Source: Mesorhizobium sp. RMAD-H1
Lineage (GTDB): Bacteria > Pseudomonadota > Alphaproteobacteria > Rhizobiales > Rhizobiaceae
Direction of reading: 5' to 3'
Assembly (NCBI RefSeq): GCF_014191375.1
Contig: NZ_JACHWN010000002.1
Span: 248,001-312,000 of the forward strand
DNA length: 64,000 nt
This document shows positions 8,841 through 18,976 of this stretch, in pieces; positions within the stretch are counted from its first letter, which is position 1, and every line of letters starts with the position of its first letter. The translations under genes and the position numbers were made by a program. The notes under the pieces were generated by a model. That model was not told the origin of the DNA and made no database searches. It worked only from the letters and a program-made list of their open reading frames with translations.

Positions 8841-9320
8841 TCAGTGCATCAGGGGAGAAAGGCGCTTTTCGAAAAAAGCACTGTAATCGGAATCGGGATA
8901 GTCCAGCACGACGCCGCAGCGGGTAAAGCCGGCGCGCTCGTAAAGGCGCCAGGCGGCGGCAAAGCCGGGGCCAGTGCCGGTCTCAAGGACCAGGCGGGAA
9001 AGACCCTTGCGCTGCGCGAGCTTCGTGATCGCGTCCAGGAGCGCCGACCCGACCCGCAGGCCGCGCACTTCGGGCAGCGTAAACATGCGCTTGACCTCGC
9101 CGACATCGGGCGAATGCACCTTCAGGGCACCGCAACCGATGGCACGCCCGCCCTCGTCGCGGGCGATGAACACCGTCGTGTCCGGGCACGCCATCTCTTC
9201 CACGGTCATCTTGAACTGGAACTCGATCGGAGACAGCGGCAGAAGATGCGCGTTCAGCTGTTCGACCAGCCCGCGCACGTCGTCCTGCAGCGGCGTTTCC
9301 ACTGAAATGGCAACGCTCAT
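8841..9320 (-). CDS. GNAT family N-acetyltransferase between gatC and gatA
   Basis: A 159-residue GNAT protein of unknown substrate. The acetyl-CoA-binding motif appears as VKRMFTLPEVRGLRVGSALLDAI near residues 76-98, and the C-terminal half has AAWRLYERAGFTRCG. It lies five bases after gatC and nine before gatA, so the three genes almost certainly share an mRNA. A place inside gatCA hints at a link with amino acid or tRNA metabolism, but this is only contextual; the family includes many drug, polyamine and protein acetyltransferases. Confidence 0.85.
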   Translation of the reverse strand: MSVAISVETPLQDDVRGLVEQLNAHLLPLSPIEFQFKMTVEEMACPDTTVFIARDEGGRAIGCGALKVHSPDVGEVKRMFTLPEVRGLRVGSALLDAITKLAQRKGLSRLVLETGTGPGFAAAWRLYERAGFTRCGVVLDYPDSDYSAFFEKRLSPLMH

Positions 9321-9325
9321 GCAGC

Positions 9326-9613
9326 TTACTCCACGACCTTCGGCACGACGAAGAAATTCTCCTCGGTGACCGGCGCATTGGCGACGATGTCGGCGGCCTT
9401 GTTGCCGTCGGTCACCACATCCTCGCGCATGCGCATGGCGATCGGCGTGACGGAGGTCATCGGCTCGACGCCGCTCACATCCACCTCGTTCAGCTGCTCG
9501 ACGAAGCCCAGGATCGCATTGAGTTCACCGGTCATGCGCTCCGCGTCCTCATCGCTGACGGCGATGCGGGCAAGATGCGCCACGCGCTTCACGGTTGAAA
9601 GATCAACTGACAT
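9326..9613 (-). CDS. gatC: Asp-tRNA(Asn)/Glu-tRNA(Gln) amidotransferase subunit C
   Basis: A 95-residue subunit that holds GatA and GatB together. The sequence is typical: [20 protein letters not shown] at the start, [25 protein letters not shown] in the middle, and [19 protein letters not shown] with [12 protein letters not shown] at the end. Its start codon lies inside the last codons of the upstream parE, an 11-base overlap, so its translation may depend partly on the toxin mRNA unless an internal promoter exists. Confidence 0.97.
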   Translation of the reverse strand: MSVDLSTVKRVAHLARIAVSDEDAERMTGELNAILGFVEQLNEVDVSGVEPMTSVTPIAMRMREDVVTDGNKAADIVANAPVTEENFFVVPKVVE

Positions 9614-10019
9614 GCTGATACCACCTGATTGAATGCTTTAGGCGTGGGCTATATCGGGCAGGAGGCCCAAGCGCAATAATGCTTATGTCTCTTTGGATTC
9701 CGACAAGGGCGGCGAGCCGTCGCGGCAAATCGGTGCGACTATGCAGGAAATCGACGATAATCACCTGCTGGGGATATTCTATGAAAATCACAAAATGCCT
9801 CCCCATGCGCGCAAAGCGCAAATCCTCGGGTAAATCCCGATCAATCAGGCCGCGGCAGTCCTGCGATACCGCCGTTCCCGCGGCAATCGCCACACAGCAG
9901 GCGATCAAGTCTTCCTTATAGGCTTCCGCCTGGCGTGGACCGAAGGTTTCGTGCGTCCAACGGGCGATGTCAGTAAGCGATGCTTCCGCCTGCCGGGTCA
10001 GGCGCCACGATCTGCTCAT
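9603..10019 (-). CDS. parE: ParE-type toxin with C-terminal extension
   Basis: A RelE/ParE-superfamily toxin; chromosomal ParE toxins usually poison DNA gyrase. Residues 1-104 have the normal layout: [22 protein letters not shown], then a [48 protein letters not shown] core with the late strand and arginine pair expected for the family. The remaining about 34 residues (from LVGIQRD to WYQHVS) are not family-like, carry mainly non-specific content, and run over the gatC start, so this may be read-through of a lost stop. It overlaps the parD stop by one base. Confidence 0.85.
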   Translation of the reverse strand: MSRSWRLTRQAEASLTDIARWTHETFGPRQAEAYKEDLIACCVAIAAGTAVSQDCRGLIDRDLPEDLRFARMGRHFVIFIEYPQQVIIVDFLHSRTDLPRRLAALVGIQRDISIIALGPPARYSPRLKHSIRWYQHVS

Positions 10020-10276
10020 CAGGACCTTGAGTGAACAGCAGCGAATGCACGGCGAATCGCGTCCTCGCCACTGCCTTCGGCCAGATCGCCGCGCCGCGCC
10101 TGTTCCAGCCCTGTCATCAAACGCTCACGCAGGTCGCCGAGCTCCGCCTCCTCCCGTTCAAGAAGGCGTAAGCCGGCACGGAGTGCTTCCGAGGCATTCT
10201 GATAGCGCCCCGATGCAACCAACCGGTCTACCAGAGCGGATTGGCTGTCGGTGAGAACGACGTTTCGGGTGGCCAT
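10019..10276 (-). CDS. parD: ParD-type antitoxin
   Basis: An 85-residue antitoxin, MATRNVVLTDSQSALVDRLV at the start, with a ribbon-helix-helix DNA-binding N-terminus (residues 1-45, including SGRYQNASEALRAGLRLLER) and a C-terminal tail that wraps the toxin (ELGDLRERLMTGLEQARRGD). It should neutralise ParE and repress its own promoter. I chose the ATG at 10276; a longer reading to 10405 crosses the operator. The stop codon TGA and the parE ATG share one base, typical for coupled toxin-antitoxin translation. Confidence 0.92.
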   Translation of the reverse strand: MATRNVVLTDSQSALVDRLVASGRYQNASEALRAGLRLLEREEAELGDLRERLMTGLEQARRGDLAEGSGEDAIRRAFAAVHSRS

Positions 10277-10294
10277 GCAAATCTCCGTCACTTT

Positions 10295-10313
10295 ATTGGC
10301 AATATATGCCAAT
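10295..10313. promoter_or_regulatory. parDE operator palindrome
   Basis: ATTGGCA-ATATA-TGCCAAT is a perfect 7-5-7 inverted repeat centred 28 bases upstream of the parD start. Ribbon-helix-helix antitoxins bind such short palindromes to repress their own operon, so this is the likely ParD or ParDE operator. Confidence 0.75.
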
Positions 10314-10349
10314 CTCGCGGAAATGTCGACGCCCCCGGCCGATTGCCCT

Positions 10350-11057
10350 TCAGAACGACAGCGTGTCGCCCGCCTTCGGCACCTCCACCTTGGTACCGCT
10401 CGCATCCTCCATCGCCGCCACGAACTTGTCCGCCGTCTGGTCGATGATCGGGAACGAACCGTAGTGACAGGGAATGACGGTGGAGAACTTCAGGTAACGC
10501 TGGCAGGCCAGCGCCGCCACCGCGCCGCCCATGGTGAAGCGGTCGCCAATCGGCACGAGGCCGATTTCGGGACGGTGCAGCTCGTCGATCAGCGCCATGT
10601 CGGAAAAAATGTCGGTATCGCCCATATGATAGAGCGTCGGATCATCCTCGAAATGGAAGACGAGACCGTTGGCGTTGCCGAGCGAATGCGAAACACCGTC
10701 CTCGGTGATGGTGGCGGAGGAATGCAGCGCATTGACGAAAGTCACCGAAAACGCATCGTGGGACAAGGTGCCGCCGGTATTGCCCATATCGACCTTTTCC
10801 ACGCCCTGGCGGGCGAGCCAGCTGGCGAGATCGGCATTGGCGATGACGGTTGCGCCCGTCTCCTGCGCGATCTTGATCGTATCGCCGACATGATCGCCAT
10901 GGCCATGGGTGAGAGCGATATGCGTGATCTCCTGGGTGGCAGCCTTGACATCCACGTCCTTCGCGCCGGGATTGCCGGTCAGGAAAGGATCGATCAGGAT
11001 CGCCGCACCTGATATGTCGACGCGAAAGGCCGAATGGCCAAGCCACTTGATCTTCAT
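10350..11057 (-). CDS. UPF0173 metal-dependent hydrolase (metallo-beta-lactamase fold)
   Basis: A 235-residue member of the metallo-beta-lactamase superfamily, UPF0173 group. Metal-binding [11 protein letters not shown] lies at about residues 49-59, with later ligands in HMGDTDIF and [11 protein letters not shown]. The opening [14 protein letters not shown] and closing DTLSF are diagnostic for this group. The protein is cytoplasmic with no signal peptide. The natural substrate is not established. It lies directly upstream of parD on the same strand, separated by about 70 bases that hold the parD operator, so the two are probably separate units. Confidence 0.9.
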   Translation of the reverse strand: MKIKWLGHSAFRVDISGAAILIDPFLTGNPGAKDVDVKAATQEITHIALTHGHGDHVGDTIKIAQETGATVIANADLASWLARQGVEKVDMGNTGGTLSHDAFSVTFVNALHSSATITEDGVSHSLGNANGLVFHFEDDPTLYHMGDTDIFSDMALIDELHRPEIGLVPIGDRFTMGGAVAALACQRYLKFSTVIPCHYGSFPIIDQTADKFVAAMEDASGTKVEVPKAGDTLSF

Positions 11058-11148
11058 GAGATTTTCTCCTTGGGATATCGCAATCGTCAGGAGACAGTTA
11101 TGACGCGGGCAAGGCGCAATTCAAGAGCAGAAACGGAAAGGGTGTGAA

Positions 11149-11640
11149 TTGACCGTACTGGCTATCGAATCCGTCGAGAAGGCCCTGGCGCCCGGCCGCA
11201 CCATTGCAGGCCTGGACCTCGGCACCAAGACGATCGGCCTCGCCGTTTCCGACCGCGGCCTCTCCTTCGCCAATCCGCGGCCCGTGATCAGGCGCGCCAA
11301 GTTCACCATCGACGCGCAGCTGCTTCTGGCGGCGCTGAAGGCGGAGAATGCCGGGGCGGTCGTCATCGGCCTGCCGGTCAACATGGATGGCAGCGAGGGA
11401 CCGCGCGTGCAGGCCACCCGCGCCTTCGTGCGCAATATGGAGAAACTAACGGACCTGCCCTTCGTCTATTGGGACGAGCGGCTTTCAACGGTCGCGGCCG
11501 AGCGGGCGCTGATCGGCATGGACGTCTCCCGGCAGAAGCGGGCGGAGAGGATCGATTCCGCGGCGGCGGCCTTCATCCTGCAAGGGGCGCTCGACCGGCT
11601 GAATGCGCTTCGTCGCGAGGCGGATGCGGATCAGGAATAG
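11149..11640 (+). CDS. ruvX: YqgF/RuvX family Holliday junction resolvase-like nuclease
   Basis: A 163-residue RNase H-fold protein. In other bacteria YqgF is linked to 16S rRNA 5' processing and anti-termination and was proposed as a Holliday junction resolvase. Metal ligands are the aspartate in [13 protein letters not shown] (residue 23), the glutamate in [14 protein letters not shown], and the aspartate in [13 protein letters not shown]. Nucleic-acid contact loop [13 protein letters not shown] is intact. The start is TTG at 11149, preceded by GGAAAGGG about eight bases upstream; no ATG is available in frame near the conserved region. Confidence 0.93.
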   Translation: MTVLAIESVEKALAPGRTIAGLDLGTKTIGLAVSDRGLSFANPRPVIRRAKFTIDAQLLLAALKAENAGAVVIGLPVNMDGSEGPRVQATRAFVRNMEKLTDLPFVYWDERLSTVAAERALIGMDVSRQKRAERIDSAAAAFILQGALDRLNALRREADADQE

Positions 11641-11643
11641 CGC

Positions 11644-11919
11644 TCAGGCCCGCGCCTGAAACCAGGCACGGATTTCGCGCCGCCGGCGAAAGGCGAGGAT
11701 GGCGAACAGGATCAGCGTGTCGATCAGGCAGGCGCGCGCCGCCAGCGGCGGTATCGCCTGCGGGTCCATATCAAGCACATTGCCATAGACCGCAAAGACC
11801 AGGTCGTGCATCTGCCGGCTGAAGAAGGCCGTGCCGAAACTGATGTCGTTGAGCGAGAGAAAATACCAGCCCCAGAAGAGAGCGAGCGGGCCGGCCCAGA
11901 AGATCAGGAGATAGCGCAT
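11644..11919 (-). CDS. Small membrane protein (DUF6105-like)
   Basis: A 91-residue protein with two predicted membrane segments, residues 3-22 (YLLIFWAGPLALFWGWYFLS) and about 60-77 (AARACLIDTLILFAILAF), and a basic C-terminal tail RRRREIRAWFQARA that should face the cytoplasm. The short loop has FFSRQMHDLVFAVYG. It is convergent with ruvX, only three bases apart. Proteins of this type are widespread in rhizobia and of unknown function; the DUF assignment is from memory and not checked. Confidence 0.7.
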   Translation of the reverse strand: MRYLLIFWAGPLALFWGWYFLSLNDISFGTAFFSRQMHDLVFAVYGNVLDMDPQAIPPLAARACLIDTLILFAILAFRRRREIRAWFQARA

Positions 11920-12096
11920 GGCGTCCGTCTCCTCTCCTGCAAGGCTCTCTGTTTGGGAATCATCGGGGGTGTGTCCTTTCGACCGGCACCTTGGTTGGTT
12001 AACGCCCTGACGGCAATCGAAACCATTTGTTAAGGTTAATTGATCCCCAATTGCAGGACTTGCTTATGCAACAATCCTGTTGCATAGTGACCTTCT

Positions 12097-12399
12097 ATGC
12101 CGTTTCACGAAGACGATACGAACCGCATTTATCGGGCGATAGCGGATACGACCCGCCGACTGATCATCGACGAGCTGGCGTTACGTGATCGCCAGTCATT
12201 GTTCGAGATTTATACGCGTGTGGTATCCAAGCATGGCATAGGTCACAGCCGACAGGCGTTCTCGCGGCACCTATCCCAACTTGAGGACGTCGGCATCATC
12301 GAAGTGGAGTGGCAGGGCACGACGAAGCTCCACTCTCTGAACACCGCGCCGTTGGCTCGATTGCGGAACGGTTGGTTATCCCGGTTCAAGGAGCCATAA
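12097..12399 (+). CDS. ArsR-type winged-helix transcriptional regulator
   Basis: A 100-residue repressor-like protein. The N-terminal helix YRAIADTTRRLIIDELALRD is the ArsR dimer/DNA fold opening, GHSRQAFSRHLSQLEDVGII is the recognition region, and VEWQGTTKLHSLN is the wing. It lacks the CxC metal site of arsenic sensors. It is directly abutted by a VOC-family gene (stop TAA ends at 12399, next ATG at 12400), a pairing widely seen with dioxygenase-like resistance proteins, so it probably regulates the pair. Confidence 0.87.
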   Translation: MPFHEDDTNRIYRAIADTTRRLIIDELALRDRQSLFEIYTRVVSKHGIGHSRQAFSRHLSQLEDVGIIEVEWQGTTKLHSLNTAPLARLRNGWLSRFKEP

Positions 12400-12795
12400 A
12401 TGAGAATCTATGTGACAAGCGTTTTTGTCGAAGACCAGGCCAAGGCCCTCGATTTCTATACGCGGGTGCTCGGCTTCGAGGTGAAGCACGATATTCCGGT
12501 CGGTGATTATAGCTGGCTCACCGTTGTCGAGAAGGGCAATCCTGACGGCACGGAATTGCTGCTGGAACCCAGTGAACACCCGGCGGTCAGGCCTTACAAG
12601 GAGGCGCTCGTACGCGACGGCATCCCCGCAACCTCTTTCCAGGTCGATGATCTGGGGGCGGAATTCGACAGGCTTCGCAAGCTTGGGGTGGAGTTCACGC
12701 AGCCGCCTATGGATGCAGGCAGCGTCAAGATGGCTGTCCTGAACGACACCTGCGGAAACCTGATCCAGTTGGTCGAGATGACCGAGGCGGGGTAA
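12400..12795 (+). CDS. VOC family glyoxalase/dioxygenase-like protein
   Basis: A 131-residue protein with two beta-alpha-beta-beta-beta modules. The sequence opens MRIYVTSVFVEDQAKALDFY, has a VKHDIPVGDYSWLTVV strand, GTELLLEPSEHPAVRPYKEAL in the first module, and PATSFQVDDLGAEFDRLRKLG in the second, ending with DTCGNLIQLVE that carries a metal glutamate. It resembles small PhnB/glyoxalase-like proteins used in resistance or catabolism. It starts on the base after the regulator stop, so the two are translationally linked. Substrate unknown. Confidence 0.85.
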   Translation: MRIYVTSVFVEDQAKALDFYTRVLGFEVKHDIPVGDYSWLTVVEKGNPDGTELLLEPSEHPAVRPYKEALVRDGIPATSFQVDDLGAEFDRLRKLGVEFTQPPMDAGSVKMAVLNDTCGNLIQLVEMTEAG

Positions 12796-12816
12796 GCACC
12801 GCCAAACTCAACGCCC

Positions 12817-14445
<1,629 letters not shown>

Positions 14446-14591
14446 CGACAGTTCCCATCTGCTTGCAGACCCCGTTCGGCACCGGGGCGATTCCCGCTAA
14501 TGTAAGACGTCCTATGCTTATTTGCTAAATTTTCCCCTTCTTGCGGCGCCTTTCCGCGGAATGATGGCAAACTCCACCGATTTCTTGGGGA

Positions 14592-14610
14592 TACGCCGCT
14601 TGCGGGCGTA
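14592..14610 (+). promoter_or_regulatory. Hairpin in the pyrB leader
   Basis: TACGCC and GGCGTA form a 6-bp stem with a 7-base loop, 30 bases before the pyrB start. No T-run follows. It could affect pyrB mRNA, but no pyrimidine-sensing mechanism can be read from the sequence. Confidence 0.3.
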
Positions 14611-14639
14611 CCGCATCAGGCCTATAGGGGTGTCTTGAT

Positions 14640-15623
14640 ATGACATCAGATCCGGCCTCTCCCATCTTCCCTCACCGCCACCTGCTTGGCATCAAGGGCC
14701 TTTCTCCCCAGGACATCGTCTGCCTTCTCGATCTGGCAGACCAGGAAGTGGCGATTTCCCGCCAGCCTGAGAAGAAAAAGACCGTGCTGCGCGGGCGGAC
14801 CCAGATCAATCTCTTCTTCGAATCCTCGACGCGGACGCAATCCTCCTTCGAGCTGGCCGGCAAGCGGCTCGGCGCCGATGTGATGAACATGTCGGTCGGC
14901 AATTCATCGGTGAAGAAGGGCGAAACGCTCATCGACACGGCGATGACGCTCAACGCCATGCGCCCCGACATCCTCGTCATCCGCCATGCCTCGGCGGGCG
15001 CGGCGGCACTGCTGGCGCAGAAAGTCGGCTGCTCGGTCGTCAATGCCGGCGACGGCGCGCATGAGCACCCGACCCAGGCGCTGCTCGACGCGCTGACCAT
15101 CCGCCGCGCCAAGGGCCGGATCGAAGGGCTGATCGTGGCGATCTGCGGCGACGTGCTCCACTCGCGCGTGGCGCGCTCCAACATCCTGGCTCTCAACGCG
15201 CTCGGCGCCCGTGTCAGGGTGGTCGCGCCCTCGACATTGCTCCCCTCAGGGATCGCGCAAATGAGCGTGGAGGTCTTCAATTCCATGGAGGAAGGGCTGA
15301 GGGACGCGGACGTCGTGATGATGCTGCGCCTGCAGCGCGAGCGCATGGCGGGCTCCTTCGTGCCTTCGGTGCGCGAATATTTCCGCTATTACGGCCTCGA
15401 CCGCGAAAAGCTGAAATTCGCAAAGCCCGATGCGCTGGTCATGCATCCGGGCCCGATGAACCGCGGCGTCGAAATCGCCTCCGATATCGCCGACGGCCCG
15501 CAAAGCGTCATCCAGCAGCAGGTCGAGATGGGCGTCGCCGTCCGCATGGCGGTGATGGAGGCGCTGCTCGATCCGCGCCGCAACGAGGACCTGTCCGGTC
15601 CCGCCACGGGAGGACGGGCATGA
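14640..15623 (+). CDS. pyrB: Aspartate carbamoyltransferase catalytic subunit
   Basis: A 327-residue enzyme that joins carbamoyl phosphate and aspartate, the committed step of pyrimidine synthesis. The carbamoyl phosphate site [19 protein letters not shown] is at about residues 61-79, [12 protein letters not shown] is the second contact, and [12 protein letters not shown] near residue 278 the C-terminal aspartate-domain motif. No pyrI regulatory gene follows; instead the next gene is a degenerate dihydroorotase starting at the ATG that overlaps the pyrB stop by four bases. Such enzymes often form dodecamers with the inactive dihydroorotase partner, from knowledge of Pseudomonas. Confidence 0.97.
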   Translation: MTSDPASPIFPHRHLLGIKGLSPQDIVCLLDLADQEVAISRQPEKKKTVLRGRTQINLFFESSTRTQSSFELAGKRLGADVMNMSVGNSSVKKGETLIDTAMTLNAMRPDILVIRHASAGAAALLAQKVGCSVVNAGDGAHEHPTQALLDALTIRRAKGRIEGLIVAICGDVLHSRVARSNILALNALGARVRVVAPSTLLPSGIAQMSVEVFNSMEEGLRDADVVMMLRLQRERMAGSFVPSVREYFRYYGLDREKLKFAKPDALVMHPGPMNRGVEIASDIADGPQSVIQQQVEMGVAVRMAVMEALLDPRRNEDLSGPATGGRA

Positions 15624-16906
15624 GCGCGGTCGTCTTCGAAAATGCCCGCATCGTCGACCCCTCCCGCGGGCTCGACGAAAAAGGAACAGTCATCGTCAAG
15701 GACGGCAGGATCCTTGCCTCGGGCGCGGATGCGCGCGGGCAAGGGGCGCCGGAGGGCGCGGAGCGCTTCGACCTCAACGGCAAGGCGATCATCCCCGGGC
15801 TGGTCGATGCCCGCGTTTTCATCGGCGAGCCCGGCGCGGAGCATCGCGAGACCATCGCCTCGGCGAGCCGGGCGGCGGCGGCGGGCGGTGTCACCTCCAT
15901 CATCATGATGCCGGATACCGATCCGGTGATCGACGATGTGGCGCTGGTCGAATTCGTCAAGCGCACGGCGCGCGACACGGCGATCGTCAACGTCCATCCG
16001 GCGGCGGCGATCACCAGGGGACTGCGCGGCGAGGAGATGACGGAGGTCGGTCTCCTCAAGGAGGCAGGCGCGGTCGCCATCACCGAAGGGCGTAAGACCA
16101 TTGCCAACACGCTGCTGATGCGCCGGGCGCTCACCTATGCGCGCGATTTCGGCGTGGTGGTCTCCCACGAGACGCATGATCCCTATCTCGCCGCCAACGG
16201 CGTGATGAACGAGGGGCTTTTCGCAAGCTGGCTCGGCCTGCCCGGCATTCCCCGCGAGGCGGAGGTCATCCCGCTCGAACGCGATTTGCGTCTGGCAGGG
16301 CTGACGAAAGCCAAGTATCACGCCGCACAGATTTCCACGGCAATGTCGGCCGATGCCATCCTGCGGGCCAAGGACCTGGGCCTGCCGGTCACGGCGGGAA
16401 TTTCGATCAACCATCTCTCGCTCAACGAGAACGATGTCGGCGAGTTCCGCACCTTCTTCCGCCTGTCGCCGCCCTTGCGGACGGAAGAGGACCGGCTGGC
16501 GATGGTGGAGGCCGTGCGTGCCGGCGTGATCGATCTCGTCGCCTCCGCGCACGACCCGCAGGACGTCGACACCAAGCGCCTGCCCTTCTCGGACGCCGCG
16601 GCGGGCGCCATCGGCCTCGAGACCCTGCTTGCGGCGGCGTTGCGCCTCTATCACAATGAAAGCCTGCCGCTCATCCGCATCATCGAGGTTCTGTCGACCG
16701 CACCGGCGAGGATCTTCGGCCTCGATGCGGGAACGCTGAAGCCCGGCGCGCCGGCCGATCTCGTCATCGTCGACCTTGACGAGCCGTGGATCGTGCGGGA
16801 AGAGGATCTGCACTCGCGCTCCAAGAACAGCTGCTTCGAGGGCGCCCGCTTCCAGGGTCGCGTATTGCAGACTATGGTTGCCGGGAAGGCGGTATTTAAC
16901 ATATAA
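15620..16906 (+). CDS. pyrC: Dihydroorotase-like protein, probably inactive (PyrC')
   Basis: A 428-residue amidohydrolase-fold protein at the position of dihydroorotase. The usual metal motif D-x-H-x-H-x-R is changed to DARVFIG at residues 63-69, so both histidines and the arginine are missing; the TDHAPH motif is changed to SAHDPQ at 309-314, losing the aspartate. The rest is well conserved ([25 protein letters not shown]). It overlaps pyrB by four bases. In Pseudomonas an equivalent inactive PyrC' is needed to assemble aspartate carbamoyltransferase; that role is inferred here. A separate active dihydroorotase would then be expected elsewhere. Confidence 0.9.
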   Translation: MSAVVFENARIVDPSRGLDEKGTVIVKDGRILASGADARGQGAPEGAERFDLNGKAIIPGLVDARVFIGEPGAEHRETIASASRAAAAGGVTSIIMMPDTDPVIDDVALVEFVKRTARDTAIVNVHPAAAITRGLRGEEMTEVGLLKEAGAVAITEGRKTIANTLLMRRALTYARDFGVVVSHETHDPYLAANGVMNEGLFASWLGLPGIPREAEVIPLERDLRLAGLTKAKYHAAQISTAMSADAILRAKDLGLPVTAGISINHLSLNENDVGEFRTFFRLSPPLRTEEDRLAMVEAVRAGVIDLVASAHDPQDVDTKRLPFSDAAAGAIGLETLLAAALRLYHNESLPLIRIIEVLSTAPARIFGLDAGTLKPGAPADLVIVDLDEPWIVREEDLHSRSKNSCFEGARFQGRVLQTMVAGKAVFNI

Positions 16907-16936
16907 GTTGAAATCCCGAGCCGAGGGGGAGGCATC

Positions 16937-17551
16937 ATGATCGATCCGACACTATTGCAGGCGAACCTGCCCGGCCTGCTTGCCGCCCTTGTCTTCGGCT
17001 ATCTCCTGGGGTCCATCCCCTTCGGCCTGATTCTCACGCGGCTTGCCGGGCTCGGCGATGTCCGTTCCATCGGCTCGGGCAATATCGGCGCGACCAACGT
17101 GCTGCGCACCGGCAACAAGAAGCTCGCCGCCGCGACGCTGCTCCTCGATGCGCTGAAAGGCACCGCCGCCGTGCTTCTCGCCTGGCGCTGGGGCCCGGAA
17201 TTCGCGCTCGCCGCCGGCTTCGGCGCATTTCTCGGCCATCTCTACCCCGTCTGGATCGGCTTCAAGGGCGGCAAGGGGGTAGCCACCTATCTCGGCGTCC
17301 TCATCGGCTTTGCCTGGCAGGGTGCGCTGGTCTTCGCCGCGGTCTGGCTCGCCGTGGCGTTCGTGACACGCTATTCCTCGCTTTCGGCCCTCGTCGCGGC
17401 GGTTGCGGTGCCGATCGCGCTCTATTTTCTCGGCCTGCGGGACGTCGCCCTCCTCTTTGCCATCATGAGCCTCATCGTATTCATCAAACACAGGGCCAAT
17501 ATCGCCCGTCTCCTGAACGGAACGGAAGGCAAGATCGGAGCCAAGGGATAA
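16937..17551 (+). CDS. plsY: Glycerol-3-phosphate acyltransferase PlsY
   Basis: A 204-residue integral membrane acyltransferase that moves an acyl group from acyl phosphate to glycerol 3-phosphate, the first step of phospholipid synthesis. The PlsY motifs are present: [20 protein letters not shown], then [17 protein letters not shown] near residues 46-62, [21 protein letters not shown] and the terminal region [15 protein letters not shown]. About five hydrophobic membrane segments can be seen. It starts 30 bases after the pyrC stop with GGGGGAGG as ribosome site, so it may share the pyrBC transcript. Confidence 0.95.
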   Translation: MIDPTLLQANLPGLLAALVFGYLLGSIPFGLILTRLAGLGDVRSIGSGNIGATNVLRTGNKKLAAATLLLDALKGTAAVLLAWRWGPEFALAAGFGAFLGHLYPVWIGFKGGKGVATYLGVLIGFAWQGALVFAAVWLAVAFVTRYSSLSALVAAVAVPIALYFLGLRDVALLFAIMSLIVFIKHRANIARLLNGTEGKIGAKG

Positions 17552-17582
17552 TGAGGGTTCCGGCGAATTCACCGGCATCGGC

Positions 17583-17677
17583 CCGAAAATCGAAATCGAT
17601 TTTCGGAAAGAACGATGCCTAGATTCAATGACTCAGAGCGTCCTTTGCGCGCCCGATCGGGCGCGCGGCGCCCTGAG
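17583..17677. repeat. Mosaic palindromic repeat (RIME1-like)
   Basis: Two linked palindromes lie here: CCGAAAATCG-AAAT-CGATTTTCGG (17583-17606) and a larger one from CTCAG (17632-17636) to CTGAG (17673-17677) around the perfect 20-base GCGCGCCCGATCGGGCGCGC (17647-17666). This arrangement agrees with the Rhizobium-specific intergenic mosaic elements (RIME) described in rhizobia. It overlaps the start and the first about 21 codons of dprA. The class name is recalled, not searched. Confidence 0.8.
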
Positions 17678-18808
17678 GGAATTCGCCTTTCCGAACGCCA
17701 GAGGCTGAACTGGCTGCGCCTGATCCGCAGCGAGAATGTCGGCCCGGTCACCTTTCGCGACCTGATCTCGCATTTCGGCTCCGCCGGCGACGCGCTGCAG
17801 ATGCTGCCCGAGCTGATGCGACGCGGCGGTGGAAATCGGCCCATCCGCGTGGCCACCGTCGAGGATGCCGAGCGGGAGATGGAGCTCGTCCACAGGATCG
17901 GCGCGCGCTTCGTCGGAATGGGCGAGCCGGACTATCCGCCCTATCTGCGCCATTACGAGGCGTCACCGCCGCTCGTCGCCGTCAAGGGGGATGCCAGTCT
18001 TTTCAACGCCCCGCCGGTCGCCATTGTCGGCGCGCGCAATTCCTCGGCCGCCGGCAACCGCTTCACGCACCGGCTTGTCAGGGAGCTCGGCACCGCCGGC
18101 TACGCCATCGTGTCGGGTCTTGCGCGCGGCATTGATGCCGCCGCCCATGAGGCAAGCCTCGAAACCGGCACCATCGCCGTCCTCGCCGGCGGGCTCGACA
18201 AGCCCTACCCGCCGGAGAACATGCATCTCTATCATGCCATTCCGGAAAAAGGTGGCGTGCTGATCAGCGAAATGCCCATGGGCTGGGAGCCGCGCGCCCG
18301 CGATTTTCCCCGCCGCAACCGCATCATTGCCGGCATCTCGCTCGGGCTGGTCGTCATCGAGGCCGCCGACAGGTCCGGTTCGCTCATCAGCGCCAGGCTT
18401 GCCGGCGAGATGGGGCGGCTCCTGTTCGCCGTTCCCGGCTCGCCGCTCGATCCGCGCTCGGCAGGAACGAACAGGCTCCTGAAGAACGGCGCGATCCTGG
18501 TGACCGAGGCCGATGACGTCATCCAGGCGCTCGCGCCGCTGATCGGCGACGCAGCCCGGGATGCGCTGCCGCCCGGTCCCTCGGATAATATGCTGGACGA
18601 GGCGGCGGTCTCTCCCATGCCGCTCCTGGCGGACTCGGACCGGGAGCGTATCGTCGAGGCGCTGAGCCCGGTGCCGACCGACCCCGACATCCTCATCCGC
18701 CATACGGGCCTGCACCCGTCGCAGGTATTCCTGGTGCTGCTCGAGCTCGACCTTGCCGGCCGTATCGCCCGCCATTCAGGCGGCGCCGTCTCGCTTCTGC
18801 CCGTCTGA
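17615..18808 (+). CDS. dprA: DNA processing protein DprA
   Basis: A 397-residue DprA/Smf protein, which loads RecA on incoming single-stranded DNA in transformation and is widely conserved even in non-competent bacteria. The SAM-like N-terminal region is LSERQRLNWLRLIRSENVGPVTFRDLI; the Rossmann-like core has AIVGARNSSAAG, IVSGLARGIDAAAHEASLETGTIAVLAGGLDK and RRNRIIAGIS; a C-terminal winged-helix region follows (HTGLHPSQVFLVLLELDLAGRI). The first about 21 codons, including the ATG at 17615 and its GGAAAG site, lie within a mosaic repeat. A TTG at 17645 is the only other early start, and it too lies in the repeat. Confidence 0.93.
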   Translation: MPRFNDSERPLRARSGARRPEGIRLSERQRLNWLRLIRSENVGPVTFRDLISHFGSAGDALQMLPELMRRGGGNRPIRVATVEDAEREMELVHRIGARFVGMGEPDYPPYLRHYEASPPLVAVKGDASLFNAPPVAIVGARNSSAAGNRFTHRLVRELGTAGYAIVSGLARGIDAAAHEASLETGTIAVLAGGLDKPYPPENMHLYHAIPEKGGVLISEMPMGWEPRARDFPRRNRIIAGISLGLVVIEAADRSGSLISARLAGEMGRLLFAVPGSPLDPRSAGTNRLLKNGAILVTEADDVIQALAPLIGDAARDALPPGPSDNMLDEAAVSPMPLLADSDRERIVEALSPVPTDPDILIRHTGLHPSQVFLVLLELDLAGRIARHSGGAVSLLPV

Positions 18809-18976
18809 ACCGGCTTCACGCTCGGCCCTGATCGTATCCTCGCTTTCGATGTAGGCCATTTCGATGAAATATGCGAGCATCGGATAGTCTGTGGCATAGG
18901 CCATCGAACGCAATTCGCCCAGCATTTGCTGGACATAGGAAAGGACTTCAATGCGCTTTATCTCTGTATTGTTCAT
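18776..18976 (-). CDS. Small conserved-looking hypothetical protein, 66 aa
   Basis: A 66-residue acidic, helical protein without known motifs: MNNTEIKRIEVLSYVQQMLG, then ELRSMAYATDYPMLAYFIEMAYIESEDTIR. It lacks a signal peptide. The last 11 codons overlap the 3' end of dprA on the opposite strand. Regular amphipathic spacing suggests a dimer-forming helical adaptor. The start has AAGG nine bases upstream. Similar short proteins follow dprA in rhizobia, as I recall, which supports it being real; function unknown. Confidence 0.7.
   Translation of the reverse strand: MNNTEIKRIEVLSYVQQMLGELRSMAYATDYPMLAYFIEMAYIESEDTIRAEREAGSDGQKRDGAA

Noticed and set aside
14586-14640. pyrB leader hairpin as a pyrimidine-sensing attenuator
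   Set aside because: No U-tract, no antiterminator and no PyrR-type motif; kept only as a low-confidence hairpin.
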